Assembly: GCF_937425535.1 (NCBI RefSeq)
Contig: NZ_OW485601.1
Location: 6,183,501 to 6,247,500, forward strand
DNA: 64,000 bases
DNA from: Rhodovastum atsumiense
GTDB taxonomy: Bacteria; Pseudomonadota; Alphaproteobacteria; Acetobacterales; Acetobacteraceae
Reading direction: 5' to 3'
Position 1 is the first letter of the stretch, and every line of letters starts with the position of its first letter. A program made the translations under genes and the position numbers. Under the pieces are notes generated by a model, which did not search any database, was not told the DNA's origin, and worked only from the letters and a program-made list of their open reading frames with translations. Below, piece after piece: positions 1 to 8,315 of the stretch.

Positions 1-491
1 GAGAACTTCATGCGGTCGGCGAAGGCACCGGTCACCACCGCCGGCGTGATGATGGCGAAGGCCATCTGGAACAGCAGGAAGACACTTTCGGGAATGGTGG
101 TCGGCACCGCGTACTCGGTCCCCGCCCCCAGCGTGAACGGCTTGTCCCAGGTCTCGGCGATGCCGTGCAGCATCAGCCGGGAGGTATCGCCGATCCACGC
201 ATCGCCGGTGCCGAAGGCCAGCGAGTAGCCGGCCACCATCCACAGCACCGTGCCCACGGCGCACAGGCTGAAGGACTGCATCATCGTCGCCAGCACGTTC
301 TTCTTGCGCACCATGCCGGCATAGAACAGGGCGAGCCCGGGAATGGTCATCAGCATCACCAGGGCGGTGCACAGCAGCATCCAGGCGACGTCGCCGGGCT
401 CGATCCGGGCGGCTGCCTCGGCGGCGGAGGCAGGCAAGGCAAAGGTCGTGATCGCCGCAAGCAGCGGCAGCACGCGAAGAGGTCGCGGCAT
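1..491 (-). CDS. amt: Ammonium transporter Amt, N-terminal part (cut by window edge)
   Basis: Reads leftward out of the window, so only about the first 163 residues are visible. It starts with a hydrophobic signal-like segment ending in PASAAEAAA, typical of proteobacterial Amt proteins. Then comes the Amt signature region: GDVAWMLLCTALVMLMTIPG, LALFYAGMVRKKN, and further on the WDKP/VFLLFQMAFAIITPA segment. Amt forms a trimeric inner-membrane channel for ammonium/ammonia, and a PII gene (glnK) usually lies next to it; it would be outside this window. An alternative ATG lies 12 bases upstream (503). The GAGGA motif almost touches that ATG, so 491 is preferred. Confidence 0.85.
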   Translation of the reverse strand, partial: MPRPLRVLPLLAAITTFALPASAAEAAARIEPGDVAWMLLCTALVMLMTIPGLALFYAGMVRKKNVLATMMQSFSLCAVGTVLWMVAGYSLAFGTGDAWIGDTSRLMLHGIAETWDKPFTLGAGTEYAVPTTIPESVFLLFQMAFAIITPAVVTGAFADRMKF

Positions 492-784
492 GGTGTCTGG
501 CATTCCTCGAAGTGATGCGGCGGGCGTCCGGCCGGCGGCCCGGCCCGGCCCGGGGCGCCGGCGCCACAGCGAGAAGCATGCCACGCTGCCGGCGCCGCTT
601 CCGCGTGACCTGCCGAAAAATCAGGCAGTCCTCCCTGGCACGCGGTGAAGCAATTGCACCTGGAATGATCCATCCGGCCGTCGCACCGCCTGCCCAAATG
701 GCAGGCACACCCGCGTCTCCCGCGCTGGACAGCTCCCCCTGCCCCCGCGCAGTGTCGTGCCCATAACGACCAAGAGGGACCGGC

Positions 785-1417
785 ATGCTGTTCGACTTCG
801 CGACGCTCGCACCGCAGGATCGCTACAAGCTGCTGACCTCGACGGTGGTGCCGCGACCGATCGCCTGGGTGGTCACGCAGGACCGGCAAGGCCGGCTGAA
901 CGCCGCCCCGTTCTCCTTCTTCAATGTCTTCAGCCAGGACCCGGCGCTGGTGGTCCTGGGCATCGGCGGCCGCGCGGCGGGCAAGGCCAAGGACAGCGGC
1001 GCGAACATCCGCCAGACCGGCGAATTCGTGGTCAACCTGGTTAGCCACGCCAACCTCGCGCAGATGAACGTGACCGCGATCGACTTCCCCCCCGAGGTGG
1101 ACGAGATCGCCGAGGCCGGCCTGACCACCCTGCCGAGCACCAGGGTGGCACCGCCCCGCATCGCCGAAAGCCCGGTCGCTCTGGAATGCCGCCGCTTCAT
1201 GGTGTTCGACCTCGACGAGGGGCGCGGCCTGGTGGTCGGCGAGGTGCTGGCCATGCATATCCGCGACGATTGCATGAGCGATCCCGCCCGCCTGCACGTC
1301 GATACGCCGAAGCTGGACCTGGTCGGCCGCATGCACGGCGGCGGCTGGTACGTCCGCACCACCGACCTCGAGGAGGTCCCGCGCATCAGCCTCGCCGACT
1401 GGCAGCGCCGGACGTGA
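785..1417 (+). CDS. Flavin reductase-like FMN-binding split-barrel protein
   Basis: A 210-residue protein of the flavin reductase-like domain family (FMN-binding split barrel). Features seen: VVPRPIAWVVTQD near residue 20, NAAPFSFFNVFSQDP around 38-52, and a central GEFVVNLVS segment, the usual order of flavin-contacting strands. Family members reduce FMN/FAD with NAD(P)H for a partner monooxygenase or act as small flavoproteins; no partner oxygenase lies nearby, so the substrate is unknown. The start ATG follows AGAGGGACC at a good distance. The MFS gene begins 8 bases after its stop, suggesting co-transcription. Confidence 0.8.
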   Translation: MLFDFATLAPQDRYKLLTSTVVPRPIAWVVTQDRQGRLNAAPFSFFNVFSQDPALVVLGIGGRAAGKAKDSGANIRQTGEFVVNLVSHANLAQMNVTAIDFPPEVDEIAEAGLTTLPSTRVAPPRIAESPVALECRRFMVFDLDEGRGLVVGEVLAMHIRDDCMSDPARLHVDTPKLDLVGRMHGGGWYVRTTDLEEVPRISLADWQRRT

Positions 1418-1424
1418 CCGGCCC

Positions 1425-2693
1425 GTGACTGCCCGCCTGCTGCGCCCACTCGGCGAGCCGGCCATCGCCTTACTCTGGCTGGCGCTGGCGACCTCGGCGA
1501 TCGGCGACCAGCTCTTTGTCGTGGTGCTGAGCTGGGTGGCTGCCGAGACCCTTGGCACCGCCGCGGGCTACCTCGCGGTGCTGCAGGCGAGCGTGCTGGT
1601 CGCGGTCACCCTGGCCGGCGGTGGCTGGGCCGACCGGCGCCGGCAACCGGCGCTGATGATCGGCGCCGACCTCGCCCGCGCCGCCACGCTGCTGCTGCTG
1701 GTGGCCGCCTGGCTCAACCTGGGCCGCCCGCCCGCCTGGAGCCTGCTGCTGGCCGTGCTGGTGCTCGCGGCGGGGCTCGCGCTGTTCCGCCCGGCGCTGC
1801 AGTCCAGCCTGCCGGCGCTGGTGCGCGACGCGACGTTGCTGCCGGCCACCAATGCGCTGCTCGACACCACCGAGCGCATCGCCCGCCTGCTCGGACCGGG
1901 TCTGGTCGGGCTGGCCGGCGCGCTGCTGTCACTGGCCGATCTGGTCAGCATCGACGCCGCCACCTTCCTGCTCTCGGCCGCCGCGATCGCCGCCATCACC
2001 CGCCTGCGGCCGGTGCCCTTCGTGCCACCACCGCCCGAGACCACCCTGGCCAGCCTGATCCGCGGCTTCCGGGTGGTGCGGCGCCACCGCCTGCTGTGGT
2101 CGGCGCTGACCCTCACCGGCATCGTCAACGGCAGTTGGTACGCGGCCTATTTCCTGGGCGTGCCACTGATGATCGGCGCGGCCGGCGTGACCGGCCCGGG
2201 CGGCAGCGGCATCGCCGCCTACGGGCTGGTGATCTCCGCCTATGGCAGCACCAACCTGCTGGGCACGCTGGTGATCGGCAACCGGCCGATGCCACGCCAT
2301 CCCGAACGGCTGGTCTTCGGCGGCATCTGCCTGGGCGGCGTCGGGGTGACGCTGCTCGGCCTTGGCGGGCTATGGCTGACGCCGTCCTGGCTGCTGCCGG
2401 CCTTCTGCCTCGCCGCCGCCATCGGCGCGGCGGGCGGGCCGATGCAGGACATCATGGTGGCCACCCTGCGCCAGACCGAACTGCCGCGCGCCGACATCGC
2501 CGCCGCGGTGCGCGCCTTCATCCTGGCCAACAATCTCGGCCTGCTGGCGGCACTCGCCGTGGCGCCGGCCCTGTTCGACGCGCTCGGCCGCGCGCCCGCC
2601 GTCCTGCTGTTCGGCATCCTCTATGCCGCGGCCGGTATCACCGGATGGCTGCGGTTCACACGCCGGCCGGACGGGCCTGCAGATCGAGCGTGA
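1425..2693 (+). CDS. MFS transporter (EntS/MFS_3-type exporter)
   Basis: A 422-residue integral membrane protein of the major facilitator superfamily, closest in style to the MFS_3/EntS group. It starts with GTG 8 bases after the flavin reductase stop. About 10-12 hydrophobic segments are visible, with the cytosolic loop motif GGGWADRRRQPALM after the second helix (MFS motif A: G-x-x-x-D-R-x-x-R). It also has the helix 4-5 region LLPATNALLDTTERIARLLGPGLVG, characteristic of this family. The substrate is not predictable. Its last 38 bases overlap the end of the convergent LysR gene. Confidence 0.8.
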   Translation: MTARLLRPLGEPAIALLWLALATSAIGDQLFVVVLSWVAAETLGTAAGYLAVLQASVLVAVTLAGGGWADRRRQPALMIGADLARAATLLLLVAAWLNLGRPPAWSLLLAVLVLAAGLALFRPALQSSLPALVRDATLLPATNALLDTTERIARLLGPGLVGLAGALLSLADLVSIDAATFLLSAAAIAAITRLRPVPFVPPPPETTLASLIRGFRVVRRHRLLWSALTLTGIVNGSWYAAYFLGVPLMIGAAGVTGPGGSGIAAYGLVISAYGSTNLLGTLVIGNRPMPRHPERLVFGGICLGGVGVTLLGLGGLWLTPSWLLPAFCLAAAIGAAGGPMQDIMVATLRQTELPRADIAAAVRAFILANNLGLLAALAVAPALFDALGRAPAVLLFGILYAAAGITGWLRFTRRPDGPADRA

Positions 2694-3582
2694 TGCCAAG
2701 CTCGGTCGCCAACCATCCCGTCAGCACCAGCAATTCCAGCCGGTAGCGCTCGGCGCGCGGGAAGGTGAGGAAATGGCCGACATAGGTCACGTCCTCCGCC
2801 CGTGGCAGCGGCCGCACCAGCCGGCCGCTGGCGAGTTCGCGTTCGGCCAGACGGGTTGATTCCAACGCCACCCCGAGCCCGTCGGCGGCGGCGCTGATGG
2901 AGAGGAAGCTGCGGTCGAAGCGCGGCCCGCGCGGCTCCGGCGCCGCCAGCCCGTTGGCGGCAAACCAGGCGGACCAGCGAACCTGCTTGTTGTCGCTCTC
3001 GATCAGCGTCTGCGCGAACAGGTCGCGCGGCTCGTGGATGCGTCCGGCCAGGGCGGGCGCGCAAAGCGGCGTCACCACTTCCTCGCCCAGCGGCAGCACG
3101 ACGATGCGCGGATGCCGGCTGCGGGCATATTGCTCGGCCCAGGCGGTGCCATAGACGATGTCCACGTCGAACTCGTCATTGAGGAAACGCGAGTAGCTGA
3201 CGCTCGCGGCGATGCGCAGATCGAGCCCCTCGGTGTCGGCGAGCAGCCGCGGCAGGCGCGGCACCAGCCATTGCGCGGCGAAGCTCGGGGCGCTGTGCAG
3301 GCGCAGCAACATGCGGTTGCGGCCGGACACCGCGGCGATGCCACGCTTGAGTTCGTCGAAGCCCTGGCGGACATGACGCAGCAGCGCCTCGCCCTGGCCG
3401 GTCAGTGCGATCTGCCGGCCTTCGCGGAAGAACAGCGTCGTTTTCAGCGACGCCTCCAGGCCACGGATGGCGTGGCTGACCGCGCTCGGGGTGACGCCGA
3501 GCGCATCGGCGGCGGCGCGGAAGGAACCGGTGCGCGCGGCGGCCTCGAAGGCCCGCAGGGCAGTGAGCGGGAGATGCTGCAT
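2656..3582 (-). CDS. LysR-family transcriptional regulator (GcvA-like)
   Basis: A 308-residue LysR-type regulator. The N-terminal winged helix-turn-helix occupies residues 5-64 (LTALRAFEAAARTGSFRAAA, then VTPSAVSHAIRGLE). The substrate-binding domain follows, with GcvA-like features SAPSFAAQWLVPRLPRL and FDVDIVYG. It is divergent from the SDR/transketolase/TRAP operon starting at 3692, the classic arrangement for a LysR activator, so it probably controls that operon in response to a pathway metabolite. The effector is unknown. Its 3' end overlaps the convergent MFS gene by 38 bases. Confidence 0.88.
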   Translation of the reverse strand: MQHLPLTALRAFEAAARTGSFRAAADALGVTPSAVSHAIRGLEASLKTTLFFREGRQIALTGQGEALLRHVRQGFDELKRGIAAVSGRNRMLLRLHSAPSFAAQWLVPRLPRLLADTEGLDLRIAASVSYSRFLNDEFDVDIVYGTAWAEQYARSRHPRIVVLPLGEEVVTPLCAPALAGRIHEPRDLFAQTLIESDNKQVRWSAWFAANGLAAPEPRGPRFDRSFLSISAAADGLGVALESTRLAERELASGRLVRPLPRAEDVTYVGHFLTFPRAERYRLELLVLTGWLATELGITLDLQARPAGV

Positions 3583-3616
3583 GAGGCCGCGAAGGATGAA
3601 CCAGATTCACCTCACG

Positions 3617-3652
3617 GTGCAAATTTCGCGTTTGTGCATCCTCCCCCTGCAC
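3617..3652. promoter_or_regulatory. Candidate LysR operator: three GTGCA half-sites
   Basis: In the 109-bp gap between the divergent LysR gene and the SDR gene, GTGCA occurs at 3617-3621 and 3634-3638. Its reverse complement TGCAC occurs at 3648-3652. The last two form an inverted repeat with a 9-bp spacer and the first is a direct copy 17 bp away. This resembles LysR recognition and activation sites, but the identity is inferred from position and symmetry only. Confidence 0.45.
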
Positions 3653-3691
3653 ACCCAACAATGTCGCGAACCACAGGTTCAGGAGGAAACA

Positions 3692-4441
3692 ATGTTACTG
3701 ACGGACCGGGTTGCGGTGATTTCAGGAGCCGCGAGTCCGCGTGGCATCGGTCGTGCCACCGCCCGTCTGTTCGCCGAGCACGGCGCCCGCGTGGTGATCC
3801 TTGACCTCGACGAGGCCGCCTCCCGCACGGCGGCCGAGGAACTCGGCGCCGGCCATCTCGGCTTCGCCTGCGACGTGAGCAATCCCGAAAGCTGCCGCCA
3901 GGCCGCCGCGCGCGTGCTGGAAGCCACCGGCAAGGTGGATGTGCTGATCAACAACGCCGGCATCAGCCAGCCGGTGAAGTTCCAGGAGATCAGCCCGTCC
4001 GACTGGCAGCGCATCATGGCGGTCAATCTCGACGGCGTGCTGTATCTGAGCCAGGCCTTCGTGCCGCACATGCGGGCCCGGCGCCAGGGCTCGATCGCCT
4101 GCATGTCTTCGGTGTCGGCGCAGCGTGGCGGCGGCATTTTCGGCGGGCCGCACTACTCCGCCGCGAAGGCGGGCGTGCTGGGGCTGGCCAAGGCAATGGC
4201 GCGCGAGCTTGGCCCCGACAATATCCGGGTGAACTGCGTCACCCCGGGGCTGATCCAGACCGACATCACCGGCGGCAAGCTGACCCCGGAGATGAAAGCC
4301 AGCATCCTGACGGGGATTCCGCTCGCCCGCCTCGGCGAGGCCCGCGACGTGGCCGGGGTGTATCTGTTCCTCGCCAGCGATCTCTCCGCCTATGTCACCG
4401 GTGCCGTGATCGACGTGAACGGCGGCATGCTTATTCACTGA
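3692..4441 (+). CDS. SDR-family oxidoreductase, first gene of the catabolic operon
   Basis: A 249-residue classical short-chain dehydrogenase/reductase. NAD(P)-binding motif SGAASPRGIG is at residues 11-20, NNAG near 90, and the catalytic YSAAK has Tyr155 and Lys159, with the partner serine in MSSVSA about a dozen residues before. The C-terminal end VTGAVIDVNGG is typical. Such enzymes oxidise a secondary alcohol of a sugar, polyol or sugar acid. The start at 3692 is preferred because AGGAGG lies at 3681-3686; the longer upstream frame runs into the LysR promoter region. In this cluster it may oxidise the imported substrate to a keto compound (inference). Confidence 0.88.
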   Translation: MLLTDRVAVISGAASPRGIGRATARLFAEHGARVVILDLDEAASRTAAEELGAGHLGFACDVSNPESCRQAAARVLEATGKVDVLINNAGISQPVKFQEISPSDWQRIMAVNLDGVLYLSQAFVPHMRARRQGSIACMSSVSAQRGGGIFGGPHYSAAKAGVLGLAKAMARELGPDNIRVNCVTPGLIQTDITGGKLTPEMKASILTGIPLARLGEARDVAGVYLFLASDLSAYVTGAVIDVNGGMLIH

Positions 4442-4489
4442 CGCGATCCCGCGCGGCGCAGTGCGTCGCACGTCCAGGGAGATAAGAAT

Positions 4490-5338
4490 TTGCCATCCGA
4501 ATTGTTACGGCCGAACCAACCCGGCCTGGATGAGCGCGCCTGGCGCATCCGCCGCAACGCGCTGCGCATGGGCGAAGTCCAGGGCCAGGGCTACATCGCC
4601 CAGGCGCTGGGCATCGCCGACGTGCTGGCGGTCGCCTATTTCCACGCCCTGACCTATCGTCCGGAAGACCCGCACTGGGAAGGCCGCGACCGCTTCCTGC
4701 TTTCGATCGGCCACTACGCCATCGCCCTCTACGCCGCGCTGATTGAAGCAGGAATCATTCCCGAATCTGAACTTGAGACCTATGGCGTTGATGACAGCCG
4801 CCTGCCGATGTCGGGCATGGCGAGCTACACGCCGGGCATGGAAATCAGCGGCGGCTCGCTCGGCCAGGGCCTGGGCATCGCCGTCGGCATGGGCCTCGGC
4901 CTCAAGCGCAAGAAGTCCGGCGCCTTCGTCTACAACCTGATGTCGGACGGCGAACTGGGCGAGGGCGCGACCTGGGAAGCGGCAATGTCGGCCGCGCACT
5001 GGAAGCTCGATAACCTGATCTGCCTGGTGGATTTCAACAACCAGCAGGCCGACGGACCCTCAACTCAGATGCTGTGCAGCGAGCCGTTGCAGCCGAAATG
5101 GGAAGCCTTCGGCTGGCACGCGCAACGCGTCGACGGCAACGACATCAAAGCCCTGGTCGCCGCCTTCGACACGGCGCGCACCCTCGCCGAGCCACGGCCC
5201 CGCGTGATCATCTGCGACACCCGCATGGCCATGGGCGTGCCCTTCCTGCAGGCCCGCGAGCGTAACCACTTCCTGCGGGTCGAGGCCGATGAATGGCAAC
5301 AGGCCCTCGCCGTCCTGTCGGAAGGGAGGCACGCATGA
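4490..5338 (+). CDS. Transketolase, N-terminal (ThDP pyrophosphate) subunit
   Basis: A 282-residue protein matching the N-terminal half of transketolase (split form). His75 in SIGHYAIALYA corresponds to the NGHG histidine, and SGGSLGQGLG follows near 120. The ThDP/Mg motif runs from SDGELGEG (Asp153) to LVDFNNQQADGPS. It starts with TTG at 4490 behind AGGGAGA. The segment where ordinary transketolases have GHPE reads LPMSGMASYTPG, so a substrate-contacting histidine seems to be missing. Its stop overlaps the start of the C-terminal subunit gene (ATGA). Together the two subunits should transfer a two-carbon ketol unit between a ketose-type donor and an aldehyde acceptor. Confidence 0.88.
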   Translation: MPSELLRPNQPGLDERAWRIRRNALRMGEVQGQGYIAQALGIADVLAVAYFHALTYRPEDPHWEGRDRFLLSIGHYAIALYAALIEAGIIPESELETYGVDDSRLPMSGMASYTPGMEISGGSLGQGLGIAVGMGLGLKRKKSGAFVYNLMSDGELGEGATWEAAMSAAHWKLDNLICLVDFNNQQADGPSTQMLCSEPLQPKWEAFGWHAQRVDGNDIKALVAAFDTARTLAEPRPRVIICDTRMAMGVPFLQARERNHFLRVEADEWQQALAVLSEGRHA

Positions 5339-6324
5339 GCGCCGTGAAACCTCGTCTCACCACATCGGCCATGATCGCCTCGATCGCGGCCGAGGGACAG
5401 AAGACGCAAGCGGCACCGTTCGGTCATGCGCTCTCGGCGCTGGCGGAAACCCGGCCGGACATCGTCGGCATGACCGCCGACCTGGGCAAATACACCGACC
5501 TGCACATCTTTGCCCGCGCCCATCCGGACCGCTTCTATCAAATGGGCATGGCCGAGCAGTTGCTGTTCGGCGCCGCTGCCGGCATGGCACGCGAGGGATT
5601 CACCCCCTTCGCCACCACCTACGCCGTGTTCGCCGCACGCCGTGCCTATGACTTCATCTGCCTCGGCATCAGCGAGGAAAAGCTGAACGTCAAGGTGGTC
5701 TGCGCCCTGCCCGGCCTGACCACCGGCTACGGCCCGAGCCACCAGGCCACCGAGGACATCGCCATCTTCCGCGGCATGCCCGGCATCGTCGTGGTCGATC
5801 CCTGCGATGCGCTCGATATTTCGCAGGCGGTTCCGGCGATCGCCGCGCATGACGGGCCGGTCTACATGCGCCTGCTGCGCGGCAACGTGCCGCTGGTGCT
5901 GGACGAGTACGACTACCGGTTCGAACTCGGCAAGGCGGCGCTGCTGCGCGACGGACCGGATGCGCTGATCATCGCTTCCGGGCTGATGACGATGCGCGCG
6001 CTGGAAACCGCCGAGGCCCTGCGCAAGGACCGCATCGACGTGGCGGTCATGCACGTGCCCACGATCAAGCCGCTCGACGAGGCAGCCATCAACGCCGCCG
6101 CCGCGCGCACCGGCCGCCCGGTGATCGTGGCCGAGAACCACAGCCGGATCGGCGGGCTTGGCGAGGCGGTGGCGGGCAGCCTGCTGCGCGCGGGGCTGGC
6201 GCCACGCTTCCGCCAGATCGCCCTGCCGGACGCGTTCCTCGACGCCGGCGCGCTGCCGACGTTGCACGATCGCTACGGTATCTCGACAGAGGCGATGGTG
6301 CAGACCATTCGCGGCTGGCTGTGA
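5335..6324 (+). CDS. Transketolase, C-terminal (pyrimidine-binding) subunit
   Basis: A 329-residue partner of the preceding gene. It has the pyrimidine-binding domain with the ThDP-activating glutamate (Glu74 in MGMAEQ), the acceptor-side loop LTTGYGPSHQATED, and a C-terminal transketolase domain (DALIIASGLMTMRALETAE, VIVAENHSRIGGLGE). The start at 5335 is chosen because it overlaps the upstream stop (ATGA) and follows GGGAGG; an in-frame ATG at 5293 lies inside the upstream gene. Split transketolases often have specialised substrates rather than the pentose phosphate pathway. Confidence 0.87.
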   Translation: MSAVKPRLTTSAMIASIAAEGQKTQAAPFGHALSALAETRPDIVGMTADLGKYTDLHIFARAHPDRFYQMGMAEQLLFGAAAGMAREGFTPFATTYAVFAARRAYDFICLGISEEKLNVKVVCALPGLTTGYGPSHQATEDIAIFRGMPGIVVVDPCDALDISQAVPAIAAHDGPVYMRLLRGNVPLVLDEYDYRFELGKAALLRDGPDALIIASGLMTMRALETAEALRKDRIDVAVMHVPTIKPLDEAAINAAAARTGRPVIVAENHSRIGGLGEAVAGSLLRAGLAPRFRQIALPDAFLDAGALPTLHDRYGISTEAMVQTIRGWL

Positions 6325-7208
6325 CCGGCGCGCCGCGCACGGTCGGCTTCGTCGGGCTTGGCGCCATGGGACTTCCCATGGCGCAGGCCCTGCTGGCCGG
6401 TGGCTTCACCGTGCATGGCTGGGACTTGCGCGCCGACTCGCGCGAAGCCCTGGCCGCTTCCGGCGGCCTGCCCGCTGAATCCGCCGCCGCGGCAGCGACG
6501 GGCGCCGACGCGCTGGTGCTGATGGTGGTCAACGCCGCTCAGGCCGAAACCGTCCTGTTCGACGAGGGCGCCCTGGCGGCGCTGCCGCCGCAGGGTATCG
6601 TGGTGCTGATGGCGACCTGCCCGCCCGCCGCCGTCGTCGCCATCGCCGAACGGGTGCAGGCAAGCGGCCGTGGCTTCGTCGATGCACCGGTTTCCGGCGG
6701 CGTCGCCGGGGCACGCGCGGCGAAGCTGACCATCATGGCGGCCGGTTCCGATGACAGCGTCGCGGCGGTGCGCCCGCTGTTCGCCGCCCTTGGCGACCGG
6801 ATCTTCCATGTCGGCCCGACCCCGGGCCAGGGCGCGACGGTGAAGACCGCCAACCAGTTGCTCTGCGGCGTGCACATCGCGGTCGCCGCCGAGGCCTTCG
6901 CACTGGCCGAGAAAATCGGGGTCGATCGCGGATTGCTGCTGGAGGTGATGAGCGGCTCCTCCGCGGCAAGCTGGATGCTGCGCGATCGCGGGCCGCGCAT
7001 GCTGCAGGAGGCGCCGGAGGTCACCAGCGCCATCGACATCTTCGTCAAGGATCTCGGCATCGTGCTGCAGGCCGGGCGCGATGCCAGGGCGGCGCTGCCG
7101 CTGACGGCGGCGGCGCACCAGTTGTTCCTGGCCAGTTCCGGCCGGGGCGACGGCACGGCGGACGACAGCCAGGTGATCCGGAGTTATCGCGTCCTGAATG
7201 GAACCTGA
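6321..7208 (+). CDS. NAD(P)-dependent beta-hydroxyacid dehydrogenase, LtnD-like
   Basis: A 295-residue member of the 3-hydroxyisobutyrate dehydrogenase family. It has the Rossmann motif VGFVGLGAMGLPMA at the N-terminus, the substrate motif DAPVSGGVAGAR near residues 116-127, and the catalytic lysine region GATVKTANQLL with the lysine about residue 175. LVLMVVNAAQAETVLF, CGVHIA and SAIDIFVKDLGIV resemble L-threonate dehydrogenase (LtnD) as I recall it, rather than plain HIBADH. LtnD oxidises C2 of a four-carbon sugar acid. The GTG start overlaps the transketolase stop (GTGA). The usual partners OtnK, OtnC and OtnI are absent. Tartronate semialdehyde reductase is the main alternative. Confidence 0.75.
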   Translation: MTGAPRTVGFVGLGAMGLPMAQALLAGGFTVHGWDLRADSREALAASGGLPAESAAAAATGADALVLMVVNAAQAETVLFDEGALAALPPQGIVVLMATCPPAAVVAIAERVQASGRGFVDAPVSGGVAGARAAKLTIMAAGSDDSVAAVRPLFAALGDRIFHVGPTPGQGATVKTANQLLCGVHIAVAAEAFALAEKIGVDRGLLLEVMSGSSAASWMLRDRGPRMLQEAPEVTSAIDIFVKDLGIVLQAGRDARAALPLTAAAHQLFLASSGRGDGTADDSQVIRSYRVLNGT

Positions 7209-7266
7209 CTCGCCCCCCGCCGGCCCAATCGGGTAACAACACGGATAACAAGACGGGAGTGAAATC

Positions 7267-8310
7267 ATGACCAATAATCAAATGAATTTGGGAACATTCC
7301 GCCACGGACCAACCCGTCGCGGCCTGATCGCCGCCGGCACCGCCCTGCCGCTGGTCGGCATCCTGACCCGTCGCGCCGCCGCCGCCGAGTTCACCTACAA
7401 GTTCGCTACCGGCCAGGACCCCACCCATCCCTGCAACATCCGCGCGGCCGAAGCGCTCGACCGCATCCGCGAGGCCAGCAGCGGACGGCTGGACATCAAG
7501 CTGTTCCCGGCCAACCAGCTTGGCTCGGACACCGACCTGCTCTCGCAGGTGCGCAGCGGCGGCGTGGAATTCTTCAATCTCGCCACCTCGATCCTGGCGA
7601 CCCTGGTGCCGGTGAGCGGCATCGTCAACACCGGCTTCGCCTTCCATGACTACGACACGGTGTGGCGGGCCATGGATGGCGCGCTCGGCCAGCACATCCG
7701 CGCGCAGATCAACAAGGTCGGGCTGGTGTCCGTCTGCAAGATCACCGACAACGGCTTCCGCCAGATCACCACCTCGACCGGCCCGATCAACACCCCGGCC
7801 GATCTCGCCGGCTTCAAGCTGCGGGTGCCGCCCGCACCGATGCTGACCTCGTTGTTCAAGGCGCTCGGGGCCGGGCCGGCGCCGATCAATTTCAATGAAG
7901 TTTATTCCTCCTTGCAGACCAAGGTGGTCTCGGGCCAGGAGAACCCGCTGGCGATCATCGCCACCACCCGCCTCTATGAAGTGCAGAAATACTGTAGCCT
8001 GACCGGGCATGTCTGGGATGGCTACTGCATCCTCGGCAACCGCCGCGCCTGGCAACGCCTGCCCGAGGACCTGCGCGCCCTGGTCACCCGCGAGCTGGAC
8101 CGTTCCGTCATGGACCAGCGCGCCGACATCGCCCGGCTCAGCGTGTCGCTGCGCCAGGATCTGGCCACCAAGGGGCTGGTCTTCAACGAGGTGAACCAGG
8201 CCCCGTTCCGGGCGGCACTGGCCGGAACCAGCTTCTACGCCGACTGGAAGGCAAAATATGGCCCCGAAGCCTGGGAGCTGCTTGAGCAGGCCACCGGCAA
8301 ATTGGGGTAA
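7267..8310 (+). CDS. TRAP transporter substrate-binding protein, DctP family
   Basis: A 347-residue periplasmic solute receptor of a tripartite ATP-independent transporter. The N-terminus carries a twin-arginine-like signal (TRRGLIAAGTALPLVG) followed by an AAAAE cleavage region. The mature part begins with FTYKFATGQDPTHPCNIRA. The conserved binding elements LPANQLGSDTDLLSQVRSG-like and LAGFKLRVPPAP are present. DctP proteins usually bind organic or sugar acids through a conserved arginine. It precedes the permease by 5 bases. The start ATG follows GGGAGTG. The ligand is not predictable; context suggests a short sugar acid. Confidence 0.88.
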   Translation: MTNNQMNLGTFRHGPTRRGLIAAGTALPLVGILTRRAAAAEFTYKFATGQDPTHPCNIRAAEALDRIREASSGRLDIKLFPANQLGSDTDLLSQVRSGGVEFFNLATSILATLVPVSGIVNTGFAFHDYDTVWRAMDGALGQHIRAQINKVGLVSVCKITDNGFRQITTSTGPINTPADLAGFKLRVPPAPMLTSLFKALGAGPAPINFNEVYSSLQTKVVSGQENPLAIIATTRLYEVQKYCSLTGHVWDGYCILGNRRAWQRLPEDLRALVTRELDRSVMDQRADIARLSVSLRQDLATKGLVFNEVNQAPFRAALAGTSFYADWKAKYGPEAWELLEQATGKLG

Positions 8311-8315
8311 GCGGC

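Noticed and set aside
610-628. CTGCC/GGCAG inverted repeat upstream of amt
   Set aside because: Only five pairs with an A-rich spacer; too weak to call an NtrC or other operator.
636-651. Sigma-54-like TGGCACG...GC sequence near the amt gene
   Set aside because: The GG to GC spacing is 11 instead of 10 and the orientation points away from amt.
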